Assembly: GCF_024166365.1 (NCBI RefSeq)
Contig: NC_064821.1
Location: forward strand, 54,773,093 to 54,837,092
Source of the DNA: Elephas maximus indicus
Lineage: Eukaryota; Chordata; Mammalia; Proboscidea; Elephantidae
Direction: 5' to 3'
Length of the DNA stretch: 64,000 bases
The notes beneath the pieces were generated by a model, which worked only from the letters and a program-made list of their open reading frames with translations, ran no database searches and was not told where the DNA came from. Positions 1-10,883 of this stretch are shown here, one piece after another; position 1 is the first letter of the stretch; each line of letters starts with the position of its first letter. The position numbers were made by a program, and so were the translations under genes.

Positions 1-147
1 TAGAACTGCTCCATAGGGTTTTTAAGGTTGTGACCTTTCCGAAGCAGATCACCAGGCCTGTCTTCCGAGGCAGCTCTGGGTGGGTTCTAACCACCAACCT
101 TTTGTCTCGTAGTTGAGTGCTGAAGCATTTATGCCACCCAGGGACTC
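1..147 (-). repeat. AfroSINE, minus strand, clipped by window start
   Basis: Reads as the reverse complement of the AfroSINE unit: the 'tagaactgctccatagggt' block, then 'gaagcagatcaccaggcct', then the reversed tRNA-like head ending 'cacccagggactc'. The tail lies before base 1. This is the longer AfroSINE variant with the extra middle block. Confidence 0.85.
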
Positions 148-974
148 ATGGTAAGTGCTCAGGAGGATGTTAACTGTTGCTGCCACAATTCCAAAATGTA
201 ACAGTTTGGAAGGAATCAGGTGTGATAAGTGACTTCTTAAAAATCAGAGGCAGGAAGGAGACTGGGGCTCGAGAAAGCAGCCCTGGCTAAAATGCTTCAA
301 GTAGGAAGTGCAGATGGACAGTGGAAAAGAGGGGGTGGGGAGAGGGCCGGACAAGCCCAGCTGGACACCAGAAGGGCCTTGGCACAGGAGGTTTGGGAAC
401 CAGTGCACGGTGGCAGCACTGCTGTGGCTAAAAAAGAAAATGCCCTGATAAGGGCAGGACAAACTGTCTCAACAGTGTCCTCATCTCCAGAACTGGGCCG
501 GCCTCATAAAGGTCTGGGAACGGGGAGGGCTTGCTTCCTAGGATTCATTTGCCTGCAGAGGTCTGTCTCCACACACCTCTTGCTTTAGTTTAAAAACTCT
601 CCTCTGATGAGCACGGAAGATAAACTTCAGCCTCATCGCAAGGGCTTTGGATCTGTAGGTTTGAGCCAACAAGAAAACGAAGTGGTCTGTTGACACAAAC
701 ATGAGGATGCGTTTGTCGTGGTTTTTATCCCTGCAAAGTTAGAACAAGTGCAAATTTGGCTCATTTGGGGAATCATGCAAACCTGGTTAGGAGGGCCAGT
801 TTGCTGAGTCTCTCGAACCTGACCACGCGAGGAGAGGGTACAGCATTTACCAAGTGATCGGTTTTATCAGGATTAAGGAAATGTGCCCAATTAAACCAAC
901 TGTGGGTAGTGAGCAGTCTGAGTGTTGACCGGTGCCATATAAAGTAATGAACACGATTCTGCCTGCGGAAGTTT
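148..974. other. No gene or confident repeat
   Basis: Ordinary intronic or upstream sequence of TMEM51. Short open frames occur but none has coding character or a recognisable domain. A few phrases look like worn-out old repeats, but I cannot name them. Confidence 0.5.
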
Positions 975-1092
975 CTCGTGACTGCTGTAACAAATTCACG
1001 CAAACTTGATGGCTGAAAACAGCACACGTTTATTCTCTTACAGATCTGGGGGCTAGAAATCGGAAATCAGGACTGCTTCCTTCCAGAGGATC
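975..1092 (-). repeat. MLT-like LTR fragment
   Basis: The order 'actgctgtaacaaatt', 'gaaaacagcacacgtttatt', 'ctgggggctagaaatc' is the reversed 3' part of an ERVL/MaLR (MLT-type) LTR, as seen more fully at 1589-2016. It is cut off by the adjacent AfroSINE. Confidence 0.55.
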
Positions 1093-1094
1093 TA

Positions 1095-1250
1095 AACCAA
1101 AAACAAACCCATTGTCATGGAGTTGATTTGACTCATAGCGACCCTGTAGGACAGAGTAAAGCTGCCCCGTAGGGTTTCTAAGAAACAGCCGGTAGATTCA
1201 AACTGCCAACCTTTTGGTTAGCAGCCGTAGCTCTTAACCAAGGAGGCTCT
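1095..1250 (-). repeat. AfroSINE, minus strand
   Basis: Starts with the reversed tail ('aaacccattgtcatggagtt', 'actcatagcgaccctgtagg') and ends with the reversed head ('ggttagcagccgtagctctt'). It sits inside or beside an old LTR fragment. Confidence 0.85.
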
Positions 1251-1361
1251 AAGGGGGAACCAAACGGGGAATCCATTATTATCTTCTCTGACCACCATAT
1301 TTGAAATCCTACCCCCAGCACTCCCTCCCCACTTTCGGCTTTATTTTATCTATCACCCACT

Positions 1362-1518
1362 AGGAGCCCTGGTGGCACACTGGTTAAGAGCTTGGCTGCT
1401 AACCAAAAGGTTAGCAGTTTGAATCTACCAGCTGCTCCTTGGAAACCCTGTGGGGCAGTTCTACTCTGTCCTATAGGGTCACTATGAGTCAGAATCAACT
1501 CGATTGCAATGGGTACCA
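1362..1518 (+). repeat. AfroSINE, plus strand
   Basis: Head 'ggagccctggtggcacactg', B-box-like 'agtttgaatctacc', body 'ggcagttctactctgtccta', tail 'actatgagtcagaatcaact'. The flanks 'tatcacccacta' and 'taccacccacta' look like an imperfect target-site duplication. Confidence 0.9.
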
Positions 1519-1588
1519 CCCACTAACAGTCGACAGAATTCAGCATCTATCACCATCTACACTGAGTAGAGTTTACTCTATTAGGTCG

Positions 1589-2016
1589 TGTCTGTTTCCT
1601 AGTCCTGCTGTAACAAAAATACCACAAGTGGGTGGCTTTAAAGAACAGAAATTTATTTTCTCACAGTTCTGGAGGCTAAAAATCTAAACCAGCGTCTCAG
1701 CCATGTCGATTCCTTCCACGGGCCTCTCTCCTTGTTTCTGGTGACTTCCGGTAATCCTTGGCGTTCCTTTGCTACTTACAGATGCACCTGCTTCTGTCAT
1801 CACCTGGCGCCTCCCCCTGTGTGTGTCTCTGTGTCCACTCAGCTCTTTTGTTAAGACATCGCACAGAAGGGATCAGGTTTAGGACCCACCCAACTCTAGT
1901 ACGTCATTATTAACATAACCAAAGAAACTCCTGTTTTCAAACAGGGTTACATTTACAAGGGCAGGAGCTAGGACTTCCACATTTCTTTTTAGGGTGACAC
2001 ACTTCAATCCATAACA
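1589..2016 (-). repeat. Solo LTR, ERVL/MaLR (MLT-like)
   Basis: Begins TGTCTGTTTCCTAG and ends CAATCCATAACA, the reversed order of an MLT-type LTR ('ggtggctttaaagaacagaa', 'ctcacagttctggaggcta' near its start). The 5-bp flanks GGTCG and GGTTG are a one-mismatch duplication, as expected for ERVL-type integration. No internal retroviral genes are attached. Confidence 0.7.
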
Positions 2017-2019
2017 GGT

Positions 2020-2150
2020 TGGTTGTCCGGAGCTCCATGAGGGCAAGGCCTTTTGTCTGTTTTGATCCCTTACTCAATCCCCAGCACTCAGAGCAGGGCC
2101 AGGCACAGAGTAAATGCTCGGTAAATACTCGTCATGTGAATGAATAAATC
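2020..2150 (+). repeat. Ancient L2/MIR-like 3' end
   Basis: Phrases such as 'ctccatgagggcaaggcctt', 'cagggccaggcacagagtaa' and 'gtgaatgaataaa' are typical of worn L2-class 3' ends. Family assignment is by recall only. Confidence 0.45.
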
Positions 2151-2162
2151 CAATGACCTAGT

Positions 2163-2275
2163 GAGATAGAGACCAGTTTGCTTCCCCTTTTACAGATGAG
2201 AGAACTGAGGCTGTGAGAGTTAAAGAATTAACTTGTCTAGTTAACTGTTAAGCAGAAGAAGTGCGATAGGAACCA
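2163..2275 (-). repeat. MIR SINE, minus strand
   Basis: Contains the MIR core 'ttacagatgagagaactgag' followed by 'gctgtgagagttaaagaatt', the reversed orientation of MIR. Strongly diverged, so ancient. Confidence 0.6.
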
Positions 2276-3182
2276 GGCATCTGGCCCAATGCCCAGATCA
2301 GAGGGCATAGGTGTTCACTATCGCCCTCTGCAGGTTTCTGATTTTAAATTTCTTATCTCTGCCCCCCTCCACCAAAAAACAATTCGCTACAAAGTCCCTC
2401 TTGGGCAAAAGCAATAAAGAGACTTTTTTTTTTTTTTTTTAGTTTGTAGAATAATCTTGACTCTAAACATACTTTTACAAAGACTTGAAGAAAATATGCT
2501 GAAATGGTAATAGTGATTATGTTAAGGTGTTAGAATTTGGGGGTGATTCTTATTTTCACCTTTAGACTTTTAATTTTCCTCCATAGAAGTGCATACAAAA
2601 ATAAATAAATCAAGTTTAATTTTAAATGAACAAAAACGAATGCCTCTTGGGGAGGAAGAGAACCCAATGAATCAAGTTCATGTCCAAAACCACATGGTGC
2701 CCAAAGACAAATGCTGAGTCCAGATGGCACCCAGGTTCTCAAGAGTTTGGCTGGCAGCCAGGGGCACTGACTCTAAGCAGTGAGGGATGATGCCCGTCAG
2801 CCACTCCCCAACCTCCCAACCCCAGACTCGAGGAGCTGAGTCCCAAAAAATCAGCTGTTCCTGTCTTGGGAATGTTTGGCTTTGACATCTCACTTTAATT
2901 TCCTCCTCATGCCCAGAGGGTGGGCTCGGTGGTGTAGACTGTGAGGTCAGCCCTTATTAACAGGAATGCTGCCCTGTCTTGGTTTGAGTTAATCAAGCTT
3001 GGCTGAAAGGCCTGTTTTCTGTTGCCCTTTGGATGAGGAAGACCTAAACAAGGAGACTTTCTAGATAGGGGCCACCACTTACTAGGCTGTGAGACCTTGG
3101 ACAAGTCTCTCTATGCTTCAGTGTATTTGTTGATAAAATGGGCAAGCAGGCAACTGGATAGTAGTACCTCCCTCCTCTGGTT
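2276..3182. other. No gene; A/T-rich remnants
   Basis: Holds a T-run at about 2424-2441 followed by A/T-rich sequence resembling an old L1 3' end. The rest (about 2650-3180) is unassigned. Confidence 0.45.
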
Positions 3183-3338
3183 GTTACCCATTGCCGTTGA
3201 GTCGATTCCGACTCATAGTGACCCTTTAGTACAGAGTAGAGCGGCCCCCTCAGGTTTCCAAGGAGCAGCTTACAGATTCAAACTGCTGAACTTTTTGGTT
3301 AGTAGCCAACCTCTTAACCACTGTACCCCCAGGGCTCC
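3183..3338 (-). repeat. AfroSINE, minus strand
   Basis: Reversed tail 'gttgagtcgattccgactca', middle 'cccctcaggtttccaaggag', reversed head ending 'ccccagggctcc'. Its right edge abuts an RTE fragment. Confidence 0.88.
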
Positions 3339-3340
3339 TG

Positions 3341-3775
3341 GCCCAAGCCATGTTGCTTTCAATTGCCTCATATGCATGTGAAAGCTGGACAATGAATAAA
3401 GAACACCGAAGAATTGATGCCTTTGAATTACAGTGTTGGCAAAGAATATTGAATATACCATGAACCACCAGAAGAATGAACAAATCTGGCTTGGAAGAAG
3501 TACAGCCAGAATGCTCCTTAGAAGCAAGGATGGCAAGACTTCATCTCACATACTTCGGACATGTTATCAGGAGGGACCTGTTCCTGGAGAAGGCATTGTG
3601 CTTGGTAGAGGGTCATTGAAAAAGAGGAAAACCTTCAACAAGATGAATTGACACAGTGGCTGCAACAATGGGCTCAAACATTGTGAGAATGGCTCAGGAC
3701 CTAGCAATATTTCACTTTGTTGTACACAGGGTCACTGTGAGTCAGAACCAACTCCACGGCACCTAACAACAGCAA
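3341..3775 (+). mobile_element. RTE-type LINE, 3' end fragment
   Basis: A 5'-truncated copy of the RTE/BovB-type LINE. It starts in the C-terminal part of the open reading frame ('gcctcatatgcatgtgaaag' onward). It then runs through the 3' region ('gacacagtggctgcaacaat') to the tail 'ggcacctaacaacagcaa'. The reading frame is broken by stops and cannot encode a product. Confidence 0.88.
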
Positions 3776-3861
3776 CCCTGTGGTGGTTGGGTAGAATAAA
3801 TGAGCTAATTCATTTAAAGCACTTAGTATGTGCCCAGCACATAGTGAGTGCCTGGTTAAAA

Positions 3862-3890
3862 AAAAAAATTTTTTTTTTTTTTTTTTTTAA
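3862..3890. repeat. A/T homopolymer tract
   Basis: A run of A followed by a long run of T, just upstream of an AfroSINE. Probably the poly(A) remnants of one or more retrotransposons. Confidence 0.7.
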
Positions 3891-3926
3891 TAGCAGCAGA
3901 TATTTCTGTTGCTGACCACGTGCTGG

Positions 3927-4134
3927 AGTCCATGGGTAGTGCAAACAGTTGAACGCTTGGCTGCTAGGTTGGAGACTGCAGTCTACCCAGAGACACCTCA
4001 GAAGAAAGGTGTGGCAGCCTACTTCGGAAAACTCAGCCACTGAAAACCCTGTGGAGCACAATTTTCTGACACACATGGGGTCACTATGAGTCAGAATTGA
4101 CTCGATGGCAACTGGTTTTATTGGGTTTTTTTTA
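3927..4134 (+). repeat. AfroSINE, plus strand, long variant
   Basis: tRNA-like head, then the extra middle block 'cagagacacctcagaag', then the tail 'actatgagtcagaattgact'. Flanked by a 12-bp target-site duplication ACCAYGTGCTGG at 3915-3926 and 4135-4146, which fixes both ends. Confidence 0.92.
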
Positions 4135-4146
4135 ACCATGTGCTGG

Positions 4147-4857
4147 CAGTAGGTGGTCAGCACCTGTTCTTGGCCTGGCCTGCCAGAGTGAGGGAGACCA
4201 GTGGCGGCTGCATCCCCAGAGATGCCCAGGCGAGAGCCTGGAAAGAATCAAGACATCAGACTCAATCTGAGTTGATGGCAACAGGTGATCCGGCTGCCAC
4301 CCTGTATCCCACAAGTACCAGGCTCTGTCTTGGCAGAGGAAGACACAACTCCTGAGAAATATTGAATGTGACAGGAGGCCCCAAGAAAGAGGTCCCCAGG
4401 GCCAGGCTCCTAAATAAGGCTGTACGCCAGCCACCTGCTTAGATAAAGACACCATCCCACTCTCCTAAAGATAACTGGTTTGTTAACTTGTGCCTTCTGT
4501 TTACAGAATAAACCTTTCTTCTTTAAACTTGCCAACACTAAAACGGATTAGCACAGAGCCTGGAGGTGCCAGGTCTCATAGAATTCACTGACATCTGTGT
4601 TTGGGACAGGGCGAGAGGCTGCCTCTTTGCTCTGTAGGCAGTGGTACCTTCTGGGAGATGTCTACTTTCCCCATCTGCATGGGATTACTGGCTGAACCCT
4701 TCCCCTGGGGTACCCCAATCTCCTCTTACCCCCACACTCCACCCATGGGCATTTCACATACACCTCAAGGCCCTGCAAAGCTGCAGCTTCATCTTCTCCT
4801 CCTCCTCCCCACTCTCCTCAAATTGAATTTGTCACTCTTTGTGTAACTTCATTATAA
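4147..4857. other. Unassigned sequence, possible LTR-like part
   Basis: The stretch to about 4550 ends in 'acagaataaacctttctt', a poly(A)-signal-like end as seen in LTRs, but I cannot place it in a family or find matching boundaries. About 4600-4857 is C/T-rich and unremarkable. Confidence 0.35.
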
Positions 4858-5071
4858 AACCAAACCAGTTGCCGTCAAGTCGGTTCCAACTCATGGTGAC
4901 CCCGTGAGTGTCAGAGTAGAACTGTGCTCTATAGGGTTTTCAATGGCCGGTTTTTTTGGGGGGAAGTAGATCACCAGGCCTTTCTTCTGAGGCCCCTCCG
5001 GGTGGACTTCAACCTCTAACTTTCCGGTCAGCAGCCGAGCACGTTAACCCTTTGTACCACTCAGGGTCTCC
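4858..5071 (-). repeat. AfroSINE, minus strand, long variant
   Basis: Reversed tail 'caagtcggttccaactcatg', 'gaactgtgctctatagggtt', middle 'gtagatcaccaggcctttct', reversed head ending 'ccactcagggtctcc'. Confidence 0.9.
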
Positions 5072-5104
5072 GAACTTCATTATACATGCCCCATTTTAAA
5101 AGCA

Positions 5105-5310
5105 GTACTTAGTGGTTCAAAGCATGGGTTTTAGAATCAGACATACCTTAGCCCTGCCTCGTACTTGCTGTGTGACTTTGGACTAGCTACTCTACCTCTC
5201 TGAACCCTGGTTTTTTTTAATCTGTAAAATAGAAGTCGTAACTATGGAATGATTATACATGGAAAGAGCTCAACGCAGGGCCTGGCACAGAGTCGGCATT
5301 CAGTACACAT
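5105..5310 (+). repeat. MIR SINE, plus strand
   Basis: MIR order is visible: 'agtggttcaaagcatgggtt', 'cttgctgtgtgactttggac', 'aatctgtaaaatagaagt', 'gggcctggcacagagtcggc'. Confidence 0.75.
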
Positions 5311-5629
5311 TTGCTCTTACTCTGATTTTGACTTCTCTTCTACTTTCTTCCTGCTGGATTATAAAAACACGTCTCACCCGTCTGTGCATCCCCAAGGCCC
5401 CCGGCACACAGCAGGACCCCAGCAATTGTCTGAATAGAATTCTTTTAAAAAGTCACTTGAAAAGAAATGCACATGCTTTTGCAATGAGATACCTCAAAGG
5501 TTAAACAGGCTACGTTCTCCTGTTAGTATTGCGGAGCACCCATTTCTGGCCAGCATGCTGGACCCAGAGAGTGGCCCACAGGGACCTAGCCTTGTGGGAG
5601 CCAGCAGTGTGCAAGGGACAGAAGGTGGA

Positions 5630-5805
5630 CTTCAGAGCCAGCTAGATTTGATTGTGAATGTTGACTCAGCTGCTCACTCGCTGTGTGACCTAAGGCAAAT
5701 TACTTAACCTTTCTGAGCCTCAGAGATGGTGGGACTAATCACTCCTTGAAAGGTGGCTATCAGGATTAGATGAGTTTAGAAACAATGCCTAATACCTGGT
5801 GAATG
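5630..5805 (+). repeat. MIR SINE, plus strand
   Basis: Contains 'cactcgctgtgtgacctaag', 'aacctttctgagcctcagag' and 'aggattagatgagtttagaa', the MIR core and 3' half. Confidence 0.72.
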
Positions 5806-6424
5806 TCGGAAGCTGCTGATGTCATTATTGTTACTGCCAGTACTTCTGCTATTATTACTGTTATTACTGCTATTATTAGTCTGCCTTGCCTATCACTTAA
5901 CTTCCATTCTTTTTCCTTTCCCCGTTGTCTTTCTCTGATTCAGGCAGCTTTCCTTTCTCTCTCTTCTCCCTTTATGACTCATTTGCACATGGCTTTTCAT
6001 TTCTTCCGAATGCACAATGGAAAAGATCACCAGGGCTCTGTTGAAACAGGAACCTGAGACCCTTGGTCTGTGGGGAGGTGGCCTGAAACTCCCTCCCAGG
6101 AGGGATGGTACTGGAACTTGGTGACAGAAGTGACTGTGGACTGAAACTTGGCAGAAGGGCTCCACTGAATTCTTCCTTTGTGATGCGAATATTGCGTGGC
6201 CTGGTTCCTTTGCGAATTGGGCTGGGGATCGCATTCCAATTATGCAGCTTGGCAGGGAGAGGTGGACACACGGAGAATGGTCAAGGAGCCTCTTTGTCCT
6301 GGGAGCTGGTGGTGCTGCCAGACACCTCAGCAGGCAATATCTCCTCCCACTGACGGGCTGAACCAGTGTTCCTGGGGGACCTCTTCCAGGGCCGCACCAC
6401 AGGGCTCAATGGCCACATGACCCC
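5806..6424. other. No gene; short ATT-rich tract
   Basis: An imperfect (ATT)n/(ACT)n-like tract lies at about 5820-5880. The rest shows no confident repeat. Open frames exist on both strands but overlap each other and have no recognisable domain. Confidence 0.45.
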
Positions 6425-6482
6425 CACAAGCTATTTAGCCTGGAGCCTCAGTTTCTTTATCTGTAAAGTAAAGGGTCTAGGT
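6425..6482 (+). repeat. MIR fragment
   Basis: Short match to the MIR core, 'agcctcagtttctttatctg' followed by 'taaagtaaaggg'. Confidence 0.5.
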
Positions 6483-6725
6483 GAGATCCTTGGTTTCTAA
6501 ACTGTTCCAGGGGGCATCTGCGGTTCCCTGGGAGGGGGGCAAGGGGTTCGGCCATCAATGCTGGGGCCCTTTGCCCTATTTTAGCCTGAGCAGCTCTGCT
6601 TCCTATGCTTTTATTTTATTTGAATATTTTTTATTCTTGGTTTGTGTGAACAAGGATTCGGATGAAGTCTGCACATTGTATTTGGATGATATTATCTAAA
6701 GTCTCTTTTTCAACGACTGTAATCT

Positions 6726-6832
6726 AAGGAAGCAGATCGCCAGGCCTTTCTTCCATGGTGCTGCTGGGAGGATTTGTACTGCCAACCTTTTGGTTAGTAG
6801 ACATACACAAGCTGTACCACCTAGGGACCTTG
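6726..6832 (-). repeat. AfroSINE fragment, minus strand
   Basis: Only the middle block 'gcagatcgccaggcctttct' and the reversed tRNA-like head ('ccaaccttttggttagtaga', 'ccacctagggacc') remain. The tail half is missing. Confidence 0.75.
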
Positions 6833-6865
6833 GTTTGATTTTATTTAACTCATTCTCTTTATATT

Positions 6866-7388
6866 TGTCTTAGTTATCTAGTGCTGGTATAATAGAAATA
6901 CCACGAGTGGATGGCTTTAACAAAAGAAATTTATTCTCTCACAGTGTAGAAGGCTAGAAGTCCAAATTCAGGGCCCTAGCTCCAGGAGAAGGCTTTCTTT
7001 CTCTTGTCAGCTCTGGGGGGAAGGTCCTTGTCATCAATCTTCCCCTGGTCTAGGACCTTCTCAGTGCAGGGACCCTGGGTCCAAAGGACATGCTCTGCTC
7101 CTGGCTCTTCTTACTTCGTGGTAATGAGGTCCCTCTCCTCTATGCTCACTTCTCTATTTTATACCTCAAAAGAGATTGATTCAAAATACAACCTAATCCT
7201 ATAGATTGAGTCCTGCCTGATTAACATAACTGCCTCTTATCCTGCCTCATTAACATCATAGAGGTCAGAATTTATAACACACGGGTAACTACATCAGCTC
7301 ACAAAATAGAAGACAACTACACCATACTGGAAATCATGGCCTAGCCAAGTTGACACACATTTTGGGGAATACAATTCGATCCATAACA
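6866..7388 (-). repeat. Solo LTR, lineage-specific MaLR type
   Basis: Starts TGTCTTAGTTATCTAGTG and ends AATTCGATCCATAACA, the full-length reversed form of the commonest LTR in this window (about 520 bp). Inside are the reversed poly(A) region ('gaaatttattctctcacag') and 'ctcaaaagagattgattca'. A weak ATATT/GTGTT flank is the only duplication candidate. Non-coding. Confidence 0.82.
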
Positions 7389-7984
7389 GTGTTTGAGCTC
7401 ATTGAGAGGCCATTCCAAATATGGACTGGCAGTGACTACCCCCACTAGGGTCTCAGAACAGTGATGACTGGGTGCCATGACTACCCTATCTTGGGCAAAG
7501 CACCTCCCTGCCTCTCCCCGCCCTCAGGGAGAGTTCTCCCCCCTCCTCCCCGCCAGGCTCTGGTTGGCCAAGTGTGTGTAGGAAACGCAGCAGCTACCCA
7601 GGTTGGAGGAGCGTGAGTATGAGCATGGCTTAGGGCTCTCAGCCTCCCACTGAAATGTGGGACCCCACCAGGGACTATCCATAGAGTCGCCTTCGCCCAT
7701 CAGAATGGAAATTTCATTTAACCTGGGCATGTTGCCAGCAAATTATTCGCATATAAGATTTGAGTATCCTGGTATTCGTGAAACGTAGCTCTTACTAATC
7801 TTTCCTTCCTCGCTGCCCACCTACGACTGGGAATTTCCCCTAATTGATACAGGTCATCAGGTAAACTTCTTAACTTACCAGATGCTCATTCTTTCATTCT
7901 ACAAATAGCACCTGTGAATTTCTTGGCTGAGGCTATGGTAGTGAACAAAGCAGGCAAGAATCTCCCCCTCGGACCTCGTAGGAT
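7389..7984. other. No gene; L2-like start near 7880
   Basis: About 7389-7880 is unassigned. From about 7880 ('gctcattctttcattctac', 'tagtgaacaaagcaggcaag') the sequence looks like the front half of an ancient L2-like repeat that resumes after the L1 at about 8755. Confidence 0.4.
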
Positions 7985-8750
7985 GAAGTTCCTAGGCTAG
8001 AAGCATAAGGACCATAGGCTCAGGGGGACACGTACATCAATTGGCACAACATAATACATAAAGACACTGTTCTGCACCCTACTTTGGTGATTAGTGTCTA
8101 GGGTCTTAAAAGCTTGTGAGCGGCCATCTAAGATACAACTATTGGTCTCTTCCTATCCAGAGCAAGGGAGAGTGAAGGACACCAAAGACTCAAGGGAGCA
8201 ATTGGTCCAAAGAACTAACGGACCACATGAACCACAACCTACACAACCCTGAGACCGGAAGAACTAGGTGGTGCCTGGCTACCACTACCAACTGCCCTGG
8301 CTGGGATTACAACAGAGAGTCCTGGACAGAGCAGGAGAAAATTGTAGAACAAAAGAATTGAATTCACAAAAAAGACCAGGCTTGCTGCTCTGACAGAGGC
8401 TAGAAGAACCTCTGAGACTATGGCCCTAAGACAACTTCCTGGCCTAGAGATGTAGCCATTCCCAGAGACCACCTCCCTGCCAAAAGTAGGCAAGCACGTA
8501 AGATAAACAATATAACACCTGAGAGGAATGTGCTGCTTAGAACAATCAATTATAAAATGAGAAGGCAGGAAGGGGTAGATAATCTGGATGAAAGAAAATA
8601 GGGAAACCAGGGCAGAAGTGGGGAGAGTACTGACACATTGTGGGGAAAGAAACCAAGGTCATAAAACACTTGATGTACAAACTATCAAATGGGAAACTAA
8701 TTTCCTCTCTAAGCTTTCACCAAAAGCATGATAAAAAAAAAAAAATAAAA
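7985..8750 (+). mobile_element. L1 3' untranslated region, older subfamily
   Basis: Aligns in order with the 3' regions of the L1 copies at 33938 and 39327: 'tcaattggcacaacataata', 'ttgtgagcggccatctaaga', 'gagaccggaagaactaggtg'. It ends in an A-rich tail at about 8731-8754. More diverged than the other two, so an older insertion, apparently into an L2-like repeat. No coding part remains. Confidence 0.75.
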
Positions 8751-8754
8751 AGAA

Positions 8755-9200
8755 CCTTTCCGGGGAGTTTACTCTGCAGTAGAAGAGACAGGCAGTGAAC
8801 GAGAAAAGGAAAACAAAACTGTTATGGATAATGATGGAAGGGTATCAAGGACCTAAGCAGAGCGCTTGAGGATAACTAGGTGAGGGAAAGGTGTGTTACA
8901 TACGGTGATCAGAAAAATCCTCCCTGAGGAGGTGGCATTTGAACTGAGACACAGAAGTAGTAAAGAACTAACCAAATGAAAGAGATGGGTAGAATAGTGT
9001 TTTGGGCAGAGGGAACAGCATGTGCAAAGGTCCTGAGGCTGGAAGTTCTTGGTGTGATTGAGAAACAGAAAGGAAGCCACTGAGGGTTGGTGAAAGATGA
9101 GATATGAGAGAGACAAGAGTCCAGTCTGATCTGTGAGGTCTGCGGGCCATGACAAAGGAGTGTGAATTTTATGCTAAGTGTAGTAGAAAGACTTTTAGAC
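8755..9200 (+). repeat. Ancient L2-like repeat, second half
   Basis: Carries the familiar order 'ctccctgaggaggtggcatt', 'gggcagagggaacagcatgt', 'gcaaaggtcctgaggctgga' of an old mammal-wide repeat. It appears to be split from 7880-7984 by the L1. The family name is from memory and uncertain. Confidence 0.5.
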
Positions 9201-9599
9201 TTTTTAGGTGGGCTTTTAGAAATTCTTATTAAATACTTAAGCAAATCAAGAGTACATGTAAGATATATGTGAAGTTGAAGGAATAATAATAATAAATAAA
9301 CACCCACGTATTCTTTGCTCCTGTCCTCTCAGTCTCATTCCTCGATCCTTCCTAGAAGTAGCTACTATCCTGAATTTTGAGTTTATGATCTTTGAATTTC
9401 TTTATAATATTAAAAAAAAAAAAAAACAGCAATATGTTGCTTGGTTTGCCTGGTTTTGAACTCCATATACATGGCGCCATGCTGTGCATATCCTTCTGCA
9501 GTGTGTTTTTCTGTTCAACATCTTCTTTGTAGGATCGCCCACACTGATGCATGTAGATGCTGCTGTCATGGTTTATCCTTTTTCCTCGGACATGACATT

Positions 9600-10160
9600 T
9601 TTCAGTTTTCTAATGTTGAACCGGAAACCCTGGTGGCGTAGTGGTTAAGTGCTACAGCTGCTAACCAAAAGGTCGGCAGTTTGAATCCACCAGGCGCTCC
9701 TTGTATACTCTGTGGGGCAGTTCTACTCTGTCCCACAGGGCCGCTATGAGTCGGAAATCGACTCCACTGCAGTGGGTTTGTTTTTTTGGAATGTTGAACC
9801 AACCTTGCATTCTTGGGATAAAGCCAACTTCAATGTGATGTATTGTCTTTTTTTTTTTTTTAACACTGCTGGATTCCATTTGCTGATAATTTTGTTTAGA
9901 ATTTTGCTTCTGTGCCAGTACATCTGCTCAGCTTCTATTTTTACTTTCTTGTCCTTTTCTGGCTTTGGCAACAAGGTTATACATTCCACATAAAAATGAC
10001 GGGAGATGGGGTGTTTTTTTCTTTTTTTATTCTCTAGAGCACTTGTGGAAGGTGGAATTCACTTTCTCTCGAGTTTTTGATAAACCATTGAAGGGTTTCG
10101 TAAGCATTATCTACCATATTGTTATCCTTCAGCAAACCAAGTTTTTTTATACATAATCTT
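9600..10160 (-). mobile_element. Ancient L1 ORF2 fragment, minus strand
   Basis: 'gttgaaccaaccttgcattc', 'ttgggataaagccaacttca' and 'tgctggattccatttgctga' are the reversed reverse-transcriptase part of an old L1 ORF2. The frame is destroyed. An AfroSINE is inserted at 9623-9789. Confidence 0.65.
9623..9789 (+). repeat. AfroSINE, plus strand, with exact TSD
   Basis: Complete head ('aaaccctggtggcgtagtgg') to tail ('cgctatgagtcggaaatcga') unit of about 167 bp with a T-rich end. Flanked by the perfect 11-bp duplication AATGTTGAACC (9612-9622 and 9790-9800). A recent-looking copy inside an old L1. Confidence 0.95.
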
Positions 10161-10384
10161 GGCTTTTTTTGGTACTACTCTTCTCGCATCTGTCCCACCC
10201 CAACACCTGCCTCCAAAAACAAAACCCAAGAAAACATGCCTCGGCCCTGAGCACCTAACATTGAAATACTCGCTGTGGTTTTTTACAGGTGGATCCTTAA
10301 CTCAAGATTCTAGCATGAAGAGTTGTTTTCAGGCATGCCCTGAATCTCCCCAGGAAACAACAGGTAGGTGCCACTCTTAACTGA

Positions 10385-10883
10385 TGTTATGGATTGAATT
10401 GTGTCCTCCCAAAAAATGTGTGTCAACTTGGCTAGTCCGTGATTCCCAGCTTTGTGTGATTGTCCACCATTTTGTCATCTGATGTGATTTTCCAGTGTTG
10501 GAAATCCTACCTCTGATGTTAATGAGGTGGGATTAGCAGCAGTTATGTTAATGGGGCAGGACTTAATCTACAAGATTAGGTTTTGTCTTAAATCAATCTT
10601 TTTTGAGATATAATAAAAGAGAGAAGCAAACAGAGAGACATGGGGACCTCATGCCACCAAGAAACAAGAGCCAGGAGAATGGTGCGTCCTTTGGACCCGG
10701 GGTCCCTGCTCTGAGAAGCTCCTCGACCTGGGGAAGATCGATGACAAGGACCTTCCCCCAGAGCCAACAGAGACAGAAAGCCTTCTCCTAGAGCTGACAC
10801 CCTAAATTCGAACTTCTAGCTTCCTAGACTGTGAGAGAAAAAATTTCTCTTTGTTAAAGTTATTAGCTTGTGGTATTTCTCTT
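10385..10883 (+). repeat. LTR, lineage-specific MaLR type, 3' end altered
   Basis: Starts TGTTATGGATTGAATTGTG, the forward form of the LTR seen reversed at 6866. It runs through 'gaattgtgtcctcccaaaa', the promoter-side 'ttgagatataataaaagaga' and 'gagagaaaaaatttctcttt'. The end after 'cttgtggtatttctc' diverges, so the final CA is not clear. Confidence 0.8.
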
